Shown in pieces: positions 1 to 8,140 of a DNA stretch of 35,542 bases. Source of the stretch: an uncultured Prevotellaceae bacterium (GTDB lineage Bacteria; Bacteroidota; Bacteroidia; Bacteroidales; Bacteroidaceae); contig CACXXD010000010.1 in NCBI GenBank assembly GCA_902771445.1, forward strand, positions 1-35,542, written 5' to 3'. A program made the position numbers and the translations under genes. The notes beneath the pieces were generated by a model. That model was not told the DNA's origin. It saw only the letters and a list, made by a program, of their open reading frames with translations, and did not search any database. How positions within the stretch are numbered: the first letter of the stretch is position 1; each line of letters starts with the position of its first letter.

Positions 1-1
1 C

Positions 2-94
2 AGGTTCTACGACGAAGAACGTGACGAAGAATATGACTTCGAACGCGATGATGTTGAGATTACAGATAAAGGACTCACGATTCTACTTGGTTAG
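2..94 (+). CDS. 3' end of an unknown gene (partial)
   Basis: An open frame enters from the left edge and stops at TAG 92-94, giving 30 residues. They are very acidic at first (runs of D and E) and end in ITDKGLTILLG. The composition looks coding, and the next gene follows 18 nt later in the same direction, so this is probably the last part of an upstream operon member. Too little is present to name a family. The end resembles the tail of a small DNA-binding or replication-associated protein, but that is only a guess. Confidence 0.5.
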   Translation, partial: RFYDEERDEEYDFERDDVEITDKGLTILLG

Positions 95-112
95 CATGAT
101 AGTATAAAGGCC

Positions 113-295
113 ATGAAAGCAGGAATACCACTTTATGTCATTACAGGGATACGCTGTGGGGGAGGTAAAAGAGAAATACTATCCCTTCCCTGCAGCCGCC
201 TGGAGGCTGTTAAGCTGCGCGACTGGACACGCAGGATGTTCGGCCACGTGAAGGTCTATCATGACATACAGATAAGAGAGGAGGGCAGGCTGTGA
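113..295 (+). CDS. small phage protein, 60 aa, first of a related pair
   Basis: The frame starts at ATG 113 with AAAGG just upstream and encodes 60 residues. The N-terminal half (YVITGIRCGGGKREILSLP) resembles that of the next gene (YVVTGISRLTGEREVISSP). The two look like diverged tandem duplicates. The second half is basic (KLRDWTRRMFGHVK). There is no membrane segment or signal peptide. It overlaps the next gene by 4 nt (GTGA), so the two are probably co-translated. The function is unknown. Position just before the primase-helicase suggests an early gene. Confidence 0.6.
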   Translation: MKAGIPLYVITGIRCGGGKREILSLPCSRLEAVKLRDWTRRMFGHVKVYHDIQIREEGRL

Positions 296-471
296 AGTAT
301 GTGGTGACAGGCATCAGCAGGCTGACCGGGGAGCGCGAAGTCATTTCGTCGCCTCACTCGGAATGGAAGGCCAGGCTCCTCATGGAGAGGCAGAAGGCCA
401 AAAACACAAGCCGCTCGGCCTACAGCCGGCTGAAGGTGGAGCCTGCGGTATGCGAAGGAAGCTTGTGGTGA
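292..471 (+). CDS. small phage protein, 59 aa, GTG start, second of a related pair
   Basis: The GTG at 292-294 overlaps the TGA of the previous gene (293-295) in a GTGA junction. It opens a 59-codon frame ending at TGA 469-471. The product begins VKYVVTGISRLTGEREVIS and is similar to the preceding 60-aa protein over its first 25 residues. It then becomes basic and helical, with KARLLMERQKAK. The similarity and the overlap are the evidence that this GTG-started frame is real. No function is known. A Bacteroidota promoter for the next gene follows directly. Confidence 0.55.
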   Translation: MKYVVTGISRLTGEREVISSPHSEWKARLLMERQKAKNTSRSAYSRLKVEPAVCEGSLW

Positions 472-500
472 AGGTATTTTATTTTCCTGACGCACATTGC

Positions 501-508
501 TACCTTTG
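501..508 (+). promoter_or_regulatory. Bacteroidota promoter -7 box for the primase-helicase
   Basis: TACCTTTG matches the TAnnTTTG -7 consensus, is followed by C, and sits 28 nt before the ATG at 536. The region about 20 nt upstream is T-rich (TTTTATTTT) without an exact TTTG. Transcription would begin a few bases after 510, leaving a short leader. Confidence 0.6.
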
Positions 509-535
509 CGGCAGGTCACTAAAGAATAGAACGAT

Positions 536-3445
536 ATGATACCAGTACAGAAAATATACGATGCTACACGGCAGGGGTTGGACATCATCCTCTGGATATA
601 TCCGCAGGCCGCAGACTGTGTAGGCGTGAAAGGCAAGAAATTCAAGGTGCGCGACGAAAAGACACCTTCAGCTTGCCTGTACCAGCGCAAGAGCGAGAAA
701 TACGGCGATGTATGGGGCATCACCGACTTCGGCGGCGAGGGGTGGCGGTCGGCCATACAGCTTTATATGGAAGACCGCCACCTTGGGCAGGACCGCTTCA
801 ACGAGGCTGTGCTGCAGATTGCGGCTCAGTTCAACATCACCGACGAACTGGACCGCTCCGTCAACAAGGCCGACTTCACCGAGCGCGATGCACGGGCCGA
901 CGAGCCGGACGGCCACCGCGACTTCGAGACGAAGGACTTCACCAAGGAAGAACTGGCCGTGCTGGGTCCCAACGTGACGCAGGAACACGTCGAGGCGCTG
1001 CACTGGCACTCGGTGAAATGGTTCAGTTATACCAAGGACCGTAAGACGCGCATACGCTACAGCAACGAGCACTATCCTATTTTTATGCGCGAGTGCGTGG
1101 TGAAGGAGGCTCGCACGCTGCCAGACGGCACGGAACAGGAGGAAGTGAAGTTCTACAAGGTCTATGAGCCGCTGAATCCGGACAAGGCCTACCGCTTCCA
1201 GTACTTCCCTGCCGGGGTGAAGCCCCCGAAGTACATCAACGGACTGCGCGAGCTGATCCGCGCCAAGGAGCAGTTCAATGCGAAGGAGCAGAAGGAATGG
1301 GAGGCGACGCATACCGAGGATGAACCCTACAAGCCGCAGAAGCTGCGCGAGGCCTTCATCTGCAGCGGCGAGCGCGACGCGCTGTGCTGCCGCTCGCTGG
1401 GCTACATGCCGCTGTGGTTCAACAGCGAGACCTACCACCTGGCCGACGATGAGGTGCGCGAGATCATGCAGCACGTCGACACGCTCTACAACATACCGGA
1501 CATCGACGAGACGGGCGTGCGCAAGGGAACTGAGCTGGCACTGCGCTTCATCGACGTGCGCACGGTTTGGCTGCCCGACTGGCTGGGCAGCTACCGCGAC
1601 AACCGGGGAAAGCCGCGCAAGGATCTGCGCGACTGGATGGAGCTGCGCCATACGAAGAAGGACTTCAAGTTCCTGATGCAGATGGCCATGCCAGCCCGCT
1701 TCTGGAAGACCACGACAAACAAGAAGACCGGCGAGACACGCCACTCGATAGACACGGCATGCCTCTACAATTTTCTGAAGCTGAACGGCTTCTATGCGTT
1801 GCACGATGACAACCAGAAGGACACCCGCTACGTGAAGATAGACGGCTACATCGTGCGCTCAGTGACGCCAAAGGACATCCGTGAGTTCGTGCGCCAGTGG
1901 GTCATCGCGCAGGTGCGCGAACTGTCGGTGCTGAATCTGGTGCTCGACACGCCGAAGCTCTCTGCCGGAATGCTGGAGAGCATCGACGAGGTGACGCTCG
2001 ACTTCACATCCTTCGATGCGCACTCGCAGCTCTTCTTCTTCCCAAACGTCTGCGTCAGGGCCACTGGCAGCGGCCTGGAGGTCATCAAGAAACAGGACTT
2101 CAAGTTCCAGAACTATGTGTGGGCCGAAAATGTCATCGGCCACGACTTCCGGCTGCTCGATGACTTCTTCACGATAACAAAAGAAGCCCCCTCGGGGGCC
2201 GTAGAGGGGGCCTCCTTCACCATTAAGATTCACAAGGTTGGCTCGAACCTGATGGGCTACTTCATCAACTCCTCGCGGCTGTTCTGGCGAAAGGAGATGG
2301 AGACGCGATTCGACAGCGACCAGGAGCGACAGCAGTATCAGCAGGCCCACCGCTTCGACATCATGGGCGAGAGCCTGACCGACGATGAGCGCCAGGAGCA
2401 GCAGCAGAACCTGATCAACAAGATTTTCACGCTGGGCTACATGCTGCACCACTATAAGAGTCCTTCACGCGCATGGGCGCCGATGGCTATGGACAACAAG
2501 ATTGGCGAGGAGGGCGAGTGCAACGGGCGCAGCGGCAAGTCGTTCTTCTTCAAGGTGCTCTCGCTGCTGATGAAGACGGTGAAGCTGTCCGGGCGTAATC
2601 CCAAGCTGATGGACAATCCCCACGTGTTCGACCAGGTGACGCAGCACACCCAGATGCTGCTCGTCGACGACTGTGACCGCTATCTGAATACCGGCCTGTT
2701 CTATGACAACATCACCAGCGACATGACCGTCAACCCGAAGAACAACCAGTCGTTCACCATCCCCTTCGAGGAGAGTCCCAAGATTGCTTTCACCACCAAC
2801 TACGTGCCAGCCGACTTCGACCCGTCGAGCGAGGCACGTCTGTTGTATATGGTTTTCTCAGACTATTATCATCAGAAGACTGAAGAAAACGACTATCGAG
2901 AAAGCCGCTCCATCCGTGATGACTTCCAGAAGGATCTGTTCAGCAAGACTTACTCTGAAGAGGAGTGGAACCAGGACCTTAACTTCATACTCCAGTGCGT
3001 CAGGTTCTATCTCTCCGTGAGCGGCGAGCCCGTGAAGCTGCTGCCGCCCATGACCAACATCATCTACCGCAAGCACAAGCAGGACATGGGAGCCAACTTC
3101 GAAGACTGGGCGCAGGTGTACTTCTCGCTCGAGAGCGGACGGCTGGACACGTTCGTGCCGCGCACAAAGGCTTTCGAGGACTTCAAGGCTCATGGCGGCA
3201 AGGTGCAGGGCATGACCTCGCAGAAGTTCCTGAAGAAGCTGGAGGCCTTCGCATTGCTCTGCCCCTGGGTGGAGGAACTGAACCCCGCGGAGGTGCGCAA
3301 CAGCAGCGGACGCATCATCAGACGCGAAGAAGGCGCTCCGCCTGGCACCAGCCCGGTGGAGATGATCTATATGAAAAAGAAGCCGGATGCGGACGTTCAG
3401 ACACCGGAGGAAGGTGACATCTGGGAGGATGGCAGACCATTCTGA
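536..3445 (+). CDS. phage primase-helicase: TOPRIM region plus SF3/D5-type helicase
   Basis: This 969-aa protein probably primes and unwinds phage DNA. The first ~90 residues resemble the zinc-binding domain of DnaG primases (DEKTPS, then DFGGEG) but lack the usual cysteine set. A TOPRIM-like segment spans about residues 270-345, with CSGERDA (E279, D281) and IPDIDETG (D322, D324) as the expected acidic metal ligands. A superfamily-3 helicase core follows: Walker A GRSGKS at 664-669, Walker B MLLVDDCDR at 707-715, and the sensor-like KIAFTTNY with its conserved asparagine further on. The C-terminal ~200 residues could hold a winged helix. It stands alone behind its own promoter and is followed by ~820 bp of repeat-rich DNA that may be the origin it acts on. 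The helicase call is firm; primase activity is inferred from the TOPRIM pattern. Confidence 0.85.
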   Translation: MIPVQKIYDATRQGLDIILWIYPQAADCVGVKGKKFKVRDEKTPSACLYQRKSEKYGDVWGITDFGGEGWRSAIQLYMEDRHLGQDRFNEAVLQIAAQFNITDELDRSVNKADFTERDARADEPDGHRDFETKDFTKEELAVLGPNVTQEHVEALHWHSVKWFSYTKDRKTRIRYSNEHYPIFMRECVVKEARTLPDGTEQEEVKFYKVYEPLNPDKAYRFQYFPAGVKPPKYINGLRELIRAKEQFNAKEQKEWEATHTEDEPYKPQKLREAFICSGERDALCCRSLGYMPLWFNSETYHLADDEVREIMQHVDTLYNIPDIDETGVRKGTELALRFIDVRTVWLPDWLGSYRDNRGKPRKDLRDWMELRHTKKDFKFLMQMAMPARFWKTTTNKKTGETRHSIDTACLYNFLKLNGFYALHDDNQKDTRYVKIDGYIVRSVTPKDIREFVRQWVIAQVRELSVLNLVLDTPKLSAGMLESIDEVTLDFTSFDAHSQLFFFPNVCVRATGSGLEVIKKQDFKFQNYVWAENVIGHDFRLLDDFFTITKEAPSGAVEGASFTIKIHKVGSNLMGYFINSSRLFWRKEMETRFDSDQERQQYQQAHRFDIMGESLTDDERQEQQQNLINKIFTLGYMLHHYKSPSRAWAPMAMDNKIGEEGECNGRSGKSFFFKVLSLLMKTVKLSGRNPKLMDNPHVFDQVTQHTQMLLVDDCDRYLNTGLFYDNITSDMTVNPKNNQSFTIPFEESPKIAFTTNYVPADFDPSSEARLLYMVFSDYYHQKTEENDYRESRSIRDDFQKDLFSKTYSEEEWNQDLNFILQCVRFYLSVSGEPVKLLPPMTNIIYRKHKQDMGANFEDWAQVYFSLESGRLDTFVPRTKAFEDFKAHGGKVQGMTSQKFLKKLEAFALLCPWVEELNPAEVRNSSGRIIRREEGAPPGTSPVEMIYMKKKPDADVQTPEEGDIWEDGRPF

Positions 3446-3653
3446 AGGGATGTATTGTTTCCTTTTTACTTCCTCTAAAACAAGTACGCAAAAAGGCAAT
3501 TTAATAGGTATGCAAAGGTACGCATTTTTCCTGAGATTACCAAACTTTTGAGCGGCTTTCTTCAGCCTTTACGCAGGTAATCGGAAAGAAGTGGGCTCAT
3601 GCCGGACACTCGGCCCACAGGGACGCTTGCCAGAGCAAAAAAGGTAATTAGAA

Positions 3654-3694
3654 AGAGGCAGCAAAGTGACAAAGATGAGCCACTTGCTGCCTCT
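3654..3694 (+). other. 14-bp hairpin downstream of the primase-helicase
   Basis: AGAGGCAGCAAAGTG (3654-3668) pairs with CACTTGCTGCCTCT (3681-3694), leaving one bulged A and a 12-nt loop. No T-run follows, so this is not a standard intrinsic terminator. It lies in a cluster of hairpins and repeats that may be an origin or a structured 3' region. Confidence 0.6.
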
Positions 3695-3706
3695 CTTGCG
3701 TCCTGA

Positions 3707-3774
3707 TGGGGAGATTGCCAATCCCGTGGGGAGAAATTGCCGTTCTCTCTCCGGGATTGGCAACTTCTCTCCAC
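3707..3774 (+). other. long two-part hairpin downstream of the primase-helicase
   Basis: TTGCCAATCCCG pairs perfectly over 12 bp with CGGGATTGGCAA. Shorter GGGGAGA-type and TCTCTCC-type arms extend the stem outside it, and a GAGAA/TTCTC stem closes an inner loop. The whole fold spans about 65 nt. No T-run follows it directly. Confidence 0.6.
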
Positions 3775-3834
3775 GGCCTTCGCACGGCGGCAGCTGCCCT
3801 TTCCCTTCCCTTTCCATTTTTCGTACTAAAATTC

Positions 3835-4124
3835 TGTAACTTTGTAACAGAAGTCGGTGAGACGGTCTGAAAGTATAGTAAATAAAGGGGATGCGGAGCG
3901 TTTTTCGGTGTTTACAAAGTTACGTTACAATTCTGATACAAATTTGTGTAACTGTAAACAAGACAGGTTTTGTCACAGCTGGAAATTAACAGATTTTAAG
4001 CGAAATCCGTCGCAGTTTACAAACATTCGGAGCCGTTATTTTTGTAACTCCACTTTGTCTCATTTACAAAGTGACTGATTTACAGATACTTGCCGAGTTT
4101 CGGATGGGCTGTTACAAAATTACA
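3835..4124 (+). repeat. cluster of TGTAAC/GTTACA boxes; possible origin iterons
   Basis: The hexamer TGTAAC occurs at 3835, 3843, 3947 and 4043, and its complement GTTACA at 3924 and 4111. Degenerate forms (TTTACA, ATTACA, TGTAAA) lie between them. Many copies sit in the longer word TTTGTAAC. The stretch is AT-rich in contrast to the GC-rich genes on either side, has no credible gene, and lies right after the replicative helicase. This arrangement suits iterons for an initiator protein or multiple operator sites. It is an inference from pattern and position only. The 73-codon frame through it is A/T-biased and not supported. Confidence 0.4.
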
Positions 4125-4159
4125 GAAATTTCTGACGAAATTATTACAGACAGAGGGAA

Positions 4160-4213
4160 GAGGGAAGATTGAAGATTGAAAATTGAAGATTGAAAATTGA
4201 AGATTGAAGATTT
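4160..4213 (+). repeat. A-rich short tandem repeats (GAAGATT / GAAAATT units)
   Basis: Units of GAAGATTGAA and GAAAATTGAA repeat about five times before the 4267 gene. A related pyrimidine-strand version (TTCAATTTTCAATTTTCAA) lies before the holin-like gene near 35304. They form flexible A-tract DNA in the upstream region of a promoter. Function is unknown. Confidence 0.6.
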
Positions 4214-4242
4214 GGTTTTGTTCCGAAAATTCTCTAATTTTG
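4211..4242 (+). promoter_or_regulatory. Bacteroidota promoter for the 4267 gene
   Basis: A TTTG -33 box at 4211-4214 and a TAATTTTG -7 box at 4235-4242 are separated by 20 nt, close to the known spacing of Bacteroides promoters. The ATG at 4267 follows 24 nt later. Confidence 0.6.
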
Positions 4243-4266
4243 TATCAGTAATTACCAATTACGATT

Positions 4267-4749
4267 ATGAGCAAGTTCGTCATTTACCTGGAATTGAAAC
4301 CCTTCGTCGCCCAGTGGGCGGTGCACCACTACGGTTGCCCCGTGGAGTTCCCCCCGCAGTCGGTGGGTAATGCCCGAATCGTGGCCGTACTGAAAAAGCG
4401 GCCTGCCGACGCAGCGCCCGAAGTGGCCGCCGAGGGACTGACACCCATCAGCATACCCTACTCGAAGCAGAAAGATCCTTCCGGCTGGAACTATGTCAGC
4501 CGGCATGGCAAACAGTTCATCGTGCAGTACATCGAGGCGCTGTTCCGCGACAACATGTACATGGAGATGAGCGCCATGTGTCAGGAGGACTCGAAGATAC
4601 AGACGGCGGCCTACGCATGGTGCGAGATGCACGGCATCAGCATCGACTATGCCGACACCATCAGGCAGCGCTTCTACAGGGAGAGGAACCTTCATCTGGA
4701 GAATGGAGTGGACCTGAGAAGGAAAAAACGGGTGAAAAAGGAAAAATAA
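4267..4749 (+). CDS. conserved Bacteroidales phage hypothetical protein, 160 aa
   Basis: The product begins MSKFVIYLELKPFVAQW, a start that recalls a family of small proteins in Bacteroidales phages and mobile elements; this is from memory and not checked. Residues ~120-140 (AYAWCEMHGISIDYADTIRQ) look like two helices that could form a helix-turn-helix, and the C-terminus is strongly basic (RRKKRVKKEK). These traits would suit a DNA-binding regulator, but no exact family can be named. It has its own promoter. The start is fixed by the promoter and the absence of an upstream alternative. Confidence 0.65.
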   Translation: MSKFVIYLELKPFVAQWAVHHYGCPVEFPPQSVGNARIVAVLKKRPADAAPEVAAEGLTPISIPYSKQKDPSGWNYVSRHGKQFIVQYIEALFRDNMYMEMSAMCQEDSKIQTAAYAWCEMHGISIDYADTIRQRFYRERNLHLENGVDLRRKKRVKKEK

Positions 4750-4798
4750 TGTTAAATCGCGCCCGAAATCGCACCGTAAAGACGGCCTGTTTTGTCCA

Positions 4799-4848
4799 GA
4801 TGCGAACAGATGCGAACAAAGGCGAACAATTATGAACATTTATGAACA
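4799..4848 (+). repeat. five 10-bp tandem repeats (consensus TRYGAACANN)
   Basis: From 4801 the sequence reads in 10-nt steps: TGCGAACAGA, TGCGAACAAA, GGCGAACAAT, TATGAACATT, TATGAACACT. One helical turn per unit is typical of protein-binding arrays. The last unit contains the start codon of the next gene at 4842, so a bound protein could affect its expression. Confidence 0.6.
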
Positions 4849-5249
4849 CTGTGCGCAACATCATTGCCGTCGACTGCGCAGAAGCCGGCGGAATCATCGG
4901 GCTTAGGAGAGTCAGCAGGTCATCGGTCGCCATGTCCGGCCTTACTCTATGGAAAGGCATCCCCATAAGAGTCCCGGCAAAGCTGACCGTCAGCGACAAA
5001 ATCGAGAATGGAGTGAGACTGTATGCGGCGCAGCTGGCTTTTCACACATGCGAGGAACCGGGCGAACGAGAGCGGAAGGTGTACAGGTGCAAGATGGCTG
5101 ACGGCAGATATTACCTGATTGGCTGCAATGAGAGACCGTATCCTGTCACCACCGTCAATGACAACCACCCGGACAATATGACGGACTCACAGCTCTATGA
5201 AGTGACCGTCAGCTACACTTCAGCTGCCATGATACCCTCTATAGAATAA
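4842..5249 (+). CDS. hypothetical protein, 135 aa
   Basis: The frame starts at an ATG inside the last unit of a 10-bp repeat array and encodes 135 residues. The sequence looks beta-rich and soluble (KLTVSDKIENGVRLYAAQL, YRCKMADGRYYLIGC). It has no signal peptide and no membrane segment. It lies just before the capsid operon promoter, so it may be a minor structural or assembly protein, but no family is recognised. The true start is uncertain because a second ATG ten bases earlier is out of frame. Confidence 0.6.
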   Translation: MNTVRNIIAVDCAEAGGIIGLRRVSRSSVAMSGLTLWKGIPIRVPAKLTVSDKIENGVRLYAAQLAFHTCEEPGERERKVYRCKMADGRYYLIGCNERPYPVTTVNDNHPDNMTDSQLYEVTVSYTSAAMIPSIE

Positions 5250-5282
5250 TATTGTGTAGTTTTTCCTTGCCTCCTCACATGC

Positions 5283-5290
5283 TACCTTTG
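5283..5290 (+). promoter_or_regulatory. Bacteroidota promoter -7 box for the capsid operon
   Basis: TACCTTTG, followed by C, lies 19 nt before the ATG at 5310. AAAGGCAG precedes the start codon. A T-run near 5260 sits where the -33 box should be, but it is not an exact TTTG. The same phrase (ATGCTACCTTTGCC, then an A-run) recurs before the 19656 gene, so both structural operons may share a late promoter type. Confidence 0.6.
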
Positions 5291-5309
5291 CCGAAAAAAC
5301 AAAGGCAGC

Positions 5310-6359
5310 ATGAAGAAATATGACCTTTACTTGACTGGAACTGTCGGTGGATGGGGTATCTCCGCCGACTTCGTTAAATATATCCTGGATAAGAAGAAAG
5401 ACCAGCCCGTCGACGTGGCCATCTGCTCGCTGGGCGGCTATGTCACCACAGGACTGGAGATTTACGAGCTCTTCAGGAACCACGGCCAGGTGACGTGCTA
5501 CTTCCTCGGCATGTCGGCCAGTGCGGCAACCTTCATGGCGATGGGGGCCAGGAAGGTGGTCATGTCCAGGAATGCCCTCATCCTCATACACAATGCTATG
5601 GGGCAGGTGTTCGAGTGGGGCAGCATGAACAAGGAACAGCTTGACGAACTGGTCAGGCGGCTGCAGTTCCAGCGCTCACAGCTGAACACCATCGACGATG
5701 TGCTGGCTGAGATCTACGCAGAAAAGAGCGGAAAGCCTGTCGACGAGGTGAAGGCCAAGATGAGGGTGGCTGCCTGGATCAAGGCCGCCGACGCCAAGGA
5801 CTTCGGCCTGGTCGATGAGGTCACCGAGCCGGAGCAGATGCCCGCCAACGTGAGGAACATCTATGCTAATTCACTGATAAAGGATATGGGTCTACCAGCC
5901 TTGCCCAAGGGGTTCAATCCTGAAACGGGCGAGGAGAATCCAACCGCAGGCGTTCTCCAAAAGGTCGTGGAGATGCTGAAAGGACTCATGCCGGAACCCG
6001 CGACCGATAACAGTCATAACAAGATGATCAAAGTGTTTACTTCCGTGATGGCTTTGCTCGCCATCACTGACGGCTTCAAGCCGGACGAGCAGGGCAATGT
6101 GTCCCTGACGCAGGATCAGCTGAAGACCATCGACGATGAGCTGAAGAAGCAGAACGATGCCTGCAGACAGGCTTCCGACGTGCTGAAGAAGCAGAAGTCG
6201 ACCATCGAACAGCTGACCAAGGAGAAGAATGACCTTGAGGAACAGGTGAAGAACCTGAAGGGTTCTGCCGGTACCAAGGAGGAAGAGAAGGTTGACGGTG
6301 CCGAGAACACCCTGAGTGCCGCCAGCGAGTTGTTTAACTCTATTAAAGATGCTCTGTAA
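5310..6359 (+). CDS. head maturation protease (ClpP-like, S14) fused to a scaffold domain
   Basis: The N-terminal ~190 residues match phage ClpP-like prohead proteases. FLGMSASAATFMAMGA carries the nucleophile S71, and ALILIHNAMG carries H94. The early CSLGG segment resembles the ClpP oxyanion strand. Residues ~255-325 are a charged coiled coil (DELKKQND, STIEQLTKEKNDLEEQVKNL), as expected of a scaffolding protein. The fusion implies that the protease is carried into the procapsid and cleaves scaffold and capsid there. The capsid gene follows after 3 nt, the usual order. The internal ATG near 6025 could start a scaffold-only product, but no clear ribosome binding site supports it. Confidence 0.88.
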   Translation: MKKYDLYLTGTVGGWGISADFVKYILDKKKDQPVDVAICSLGGYVTTGLEIYELFRNHGQVTCYFLGMSASAATFMAMGARKVVMSRNALILIHNAMGQVFEWGSMNKEQLDELVRRLQFQRSQLNTIDDVLAEIYAEKSGKPVDEVKAKMRVAAWIKAADAKDFGLVDEVTEPEQMPANVRNIYANSLIKDMGLPALPKGFNPETGEENPTAGVLQKVVEMLKGLMPEPATDNSHNKMIKVFTSVMALLAITDGFKPDEQGNVSLTQDQLKTIDDELKKQNDACRQASDVLKKQKSTIEQLTKEKNDLEEQVKNLKGSAGTKEEEKVDGAENTLSAASELFNSIKDAL

Positions 6360-6362
6360 GCT

Positions 6363-7409
6363 ATGGATCCTAACACTCCTATCCTTAATTCCGGTCAGCC
6401 TGTGGTGGATCCGCAGACGACCTTTACGCCTGAGACTCTGAGCAAGGCATTCCAGACGTACCGCAAGGAACTCATCGTCATGCCAATGCATGCCATGGCC
6501 GCAGCATTGCAGCACATGGGCCACCGTGACGGCATCCGCTATCAGGAACACGTTCACGAGATGAAGGGTAACTTCCAGATGGGTAACTATGACAAGTACA
6601 AGAAAGGCACCGGTGCCATCGCCATTGTGCAGCGCACACTGGAGACTTTCTTCGGTAACTGCATCGAGCCCATCGACCCCAACAGCATCTACCAAAGCCT
6701 GTGGGGCAGCGACGTAACGAAGGGTGAGGGTCTAAAGAACGTGCCCTGGGTGAAGCGCATCTGCGCATACATCATGGCTCAGCTGGGCGAACACATGTAC
6801 GATGAGATGTGGACTGCCAAGCACGACCCCACCAACACCACCGAGACCTCCAAGTGGTTCAACGGCTTCAAGACCATCGAGAATGCCGAGATTAAGGCAA
6901 ACAAGATGGCTGTGGAAGAGGGAAACCTCTATTCTCTGCCCGAGAATTTCTCTGCAGAGAACACCGAGGATCTCCTAAAGGACTTCTACTGGGGTGTCGC
7001 TGGTGGCTGGGTTGGTGCCGATGACAAGCTCAAGAAGCAGAAGCTGAAGATGTTCATGCATGTGAAGACCAAGCACTTCTACGAGGAAGCCTACCAGCAC
7101 AACCACGGTGCGCTGCCCTACAACGAGCAGTACCTGAAGGCTCACCTCGACGGCGCTCCCAATGTGGAATTCGTAGCACTGACCAATGTGCCAGAGAACT
7201 ACCTGTGCCTGACTCCTAAGAACAACATCCTCGCGCTCTGGAACCAGCGCACCGCTGATGAGACGTTCCTGGTCAAGGAGTCGAAGACCTCTCACTACGA
7301 TGTTGACTTCCTGGCCAACATGTTCTATGGCGAGCAGTACCTGTCTATCAACAAGGAGATGCTCTGTGTGGCCCGCACGGATGCTGAGATTGCTGCTGCC
7401 AAAGCTTAG
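6363..7409 (+). CDS. major capsid protein (putative)
   Basis: This 348-aa protein follows the protease-scaffold gene by 3 nt, the standard place for the major capsid protein. Its size and mixed alpha/beta composition suit an HK97-fold shell protein. Residues 1-40 are polar and may be a processed N-terminal arm. No catalytic motif is present or expected. The call rests on gene order; no sequence family was recognised with certainty. Codon use is strongly biased to common codons, in keeping with high expression. Confidence 0.75.
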   Translation: MDPNTPILNSGQPVVDPQTTFTPETLSKAFQTYRKELIVMPMHAMAAALQHMGHRDGIRYQEHVHEMKGNFQMGNYDKYKKGTGAIAIVQRTLETFFGNCIEPIDPNSIYQSLWGSDVTKGEGLKNVPWVKRICAYIMAQLGEHMYDEMWTAKHDPTNTTETSKWFNGFKTIENAEIKANKMAVEEGNLYSLPENFSAENTEDLLKDFYWGVAGGWVGADDKLKKQKLKMFMHVKTKHFYEEAYQHNHGALPYNEQYLKAHLDGAPNVEFVALTNVPENYLCLTPKNNILALWNQRTADETFLVKESKTSHYDVDFLANMFYGEQYLSINKEMLCVARTDAEIAAAKA

Positions 7410-7435
7410 TAAGTAACCCGTAAAAACTGAAAAAT

Positions 7436-8050
7436 ATGGCTGATTTGAAAACACGCTGCGCAGACGATGCCGCTCTCTATGAGGACATCGACTTCTGCAT
7501 GGGCGACAAGTCGCTGCCCGGTACCCGTAATCATGGTTACTATGTGACGCGCCGCGACATCAAGACCTTCCCGCGTCCGGCTGGCTACAGTGCCGAGAAG
7601 ATGGAGGACGTGGCTGTCATCAAGAGCAACATCGAGCTGTATGCCGACAAGGTCTGGAAAAGATTCGACCTCGTTCCCAACGAGAGCGAGCCTACCGCCA
7701 AAAATCAGGGCAGCTACGGCTCCAAGACCATGCTCAATGAAATCTCACTCGTTCTTCCCGGCACTGGAAAGAAGGTCACTGGCTTCATCTCCAAGCTGAA
7801 CAACGACGATGTGGTGTTCCTCATTCCGATGGCCGACGGCCATTGCAGGCTCTTTGGCTCTCCACTGTATCAGGCAGAGCTTGAGCTGGAGCAGAATTTC
7901 GGCAAGACGGCTACTGACGCAAACACCACCTCGGTAAAGGTGAGCGTGACCGACGAGTTTGCGGCTCCTTTCTACGAGGGTGAGTTCACAACCTCTGAAG
8001 GCACGTTCCTCGGAACCAACGATGAACTGAAGCCCGAAACGAATCCCTGA
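7436..8050 (+). CDS. virion structural protein, 204 aa (tail-tube or decoration candidate)
   Basis: The gene follows the capsid gene by 26 nt and ends at a strong terminator, so it closes the highly expressed capsid transcript. The product has many beta-strand-like stretches, including KVSVTDEFAAPFYEGEF near the C-terminus, and no membrane segment. Size and position fit a head decoration protein or a major tail-tube protein. The sequence does not decide between them. Confidence 0.6.
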   Translation: MADLKTRCADDAALYEDIDFCMGDKSLPGTRNHGYYVTRRDIKTFPRPAGYSAEKMEDVAVIKSNIELYADKVWKRFDLVPNESEPTAKNQGSYGSKTMLNEISLVLPGTGKKVTGFISKLNNDDVVFLIPMADGHCRLFGSPLYQAELELEQNFGKTATDANTTSVKVSVTDEFAAPFYEGEFTTSEGTFLGTNDELKPETNP

Positions 8051-8081
8051 TTCCTCCTTTCATGTCGTAAATAACGTGACC

Positions 8082-8127
8082 GTGGGGCGGTCTCACACGC
8101 TAAGACGGTGAGATGGCCCCACTTTTT
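8082..8127 (+). terminator. intrinsic terminator after the capsid operon
   Basis: GTGGGGCGGTCTCAC (8082-8096) pairs with GTGAGATGGCCCCAC (8108-8122). This is a 15-position stem with one G-G mismatch and one G-U pair, followed directly by TTTTT. The GTG that would extend the next gene's frame upstream (8108) is in the stem, so the ATG at 8141 is the better start for that gene. Confidence 0.85.
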
Positions 8128-8140
8128 AATATTAAGCAAT

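Noticed and set aside
668-1804. Long minus-strand frame (378 codons) inside the primase-helicase gene
   Set aside because: GC-rich coding DNA often leaves the opposite strand open. The + strand frame has clear helicase motifs, and the minus frame has low-complexity V/L/R/H-rich composition. The same applies to the long minus frames under the fibre genes.
3513-3524. Minus-strand TACCTTTG-like box near the end of the helicase gene
   Set aside because: It points back into the helicase gene and no credible minus-strand gene lies there. It may be a chance match or make antisense RNA, but nothing else supports it.
8108-8140. GTG start extending the 8141 gene upstream
   Set aside because: The GTG lies in the second arm of a strong terminator, and the added residues come from its stem and T-run.
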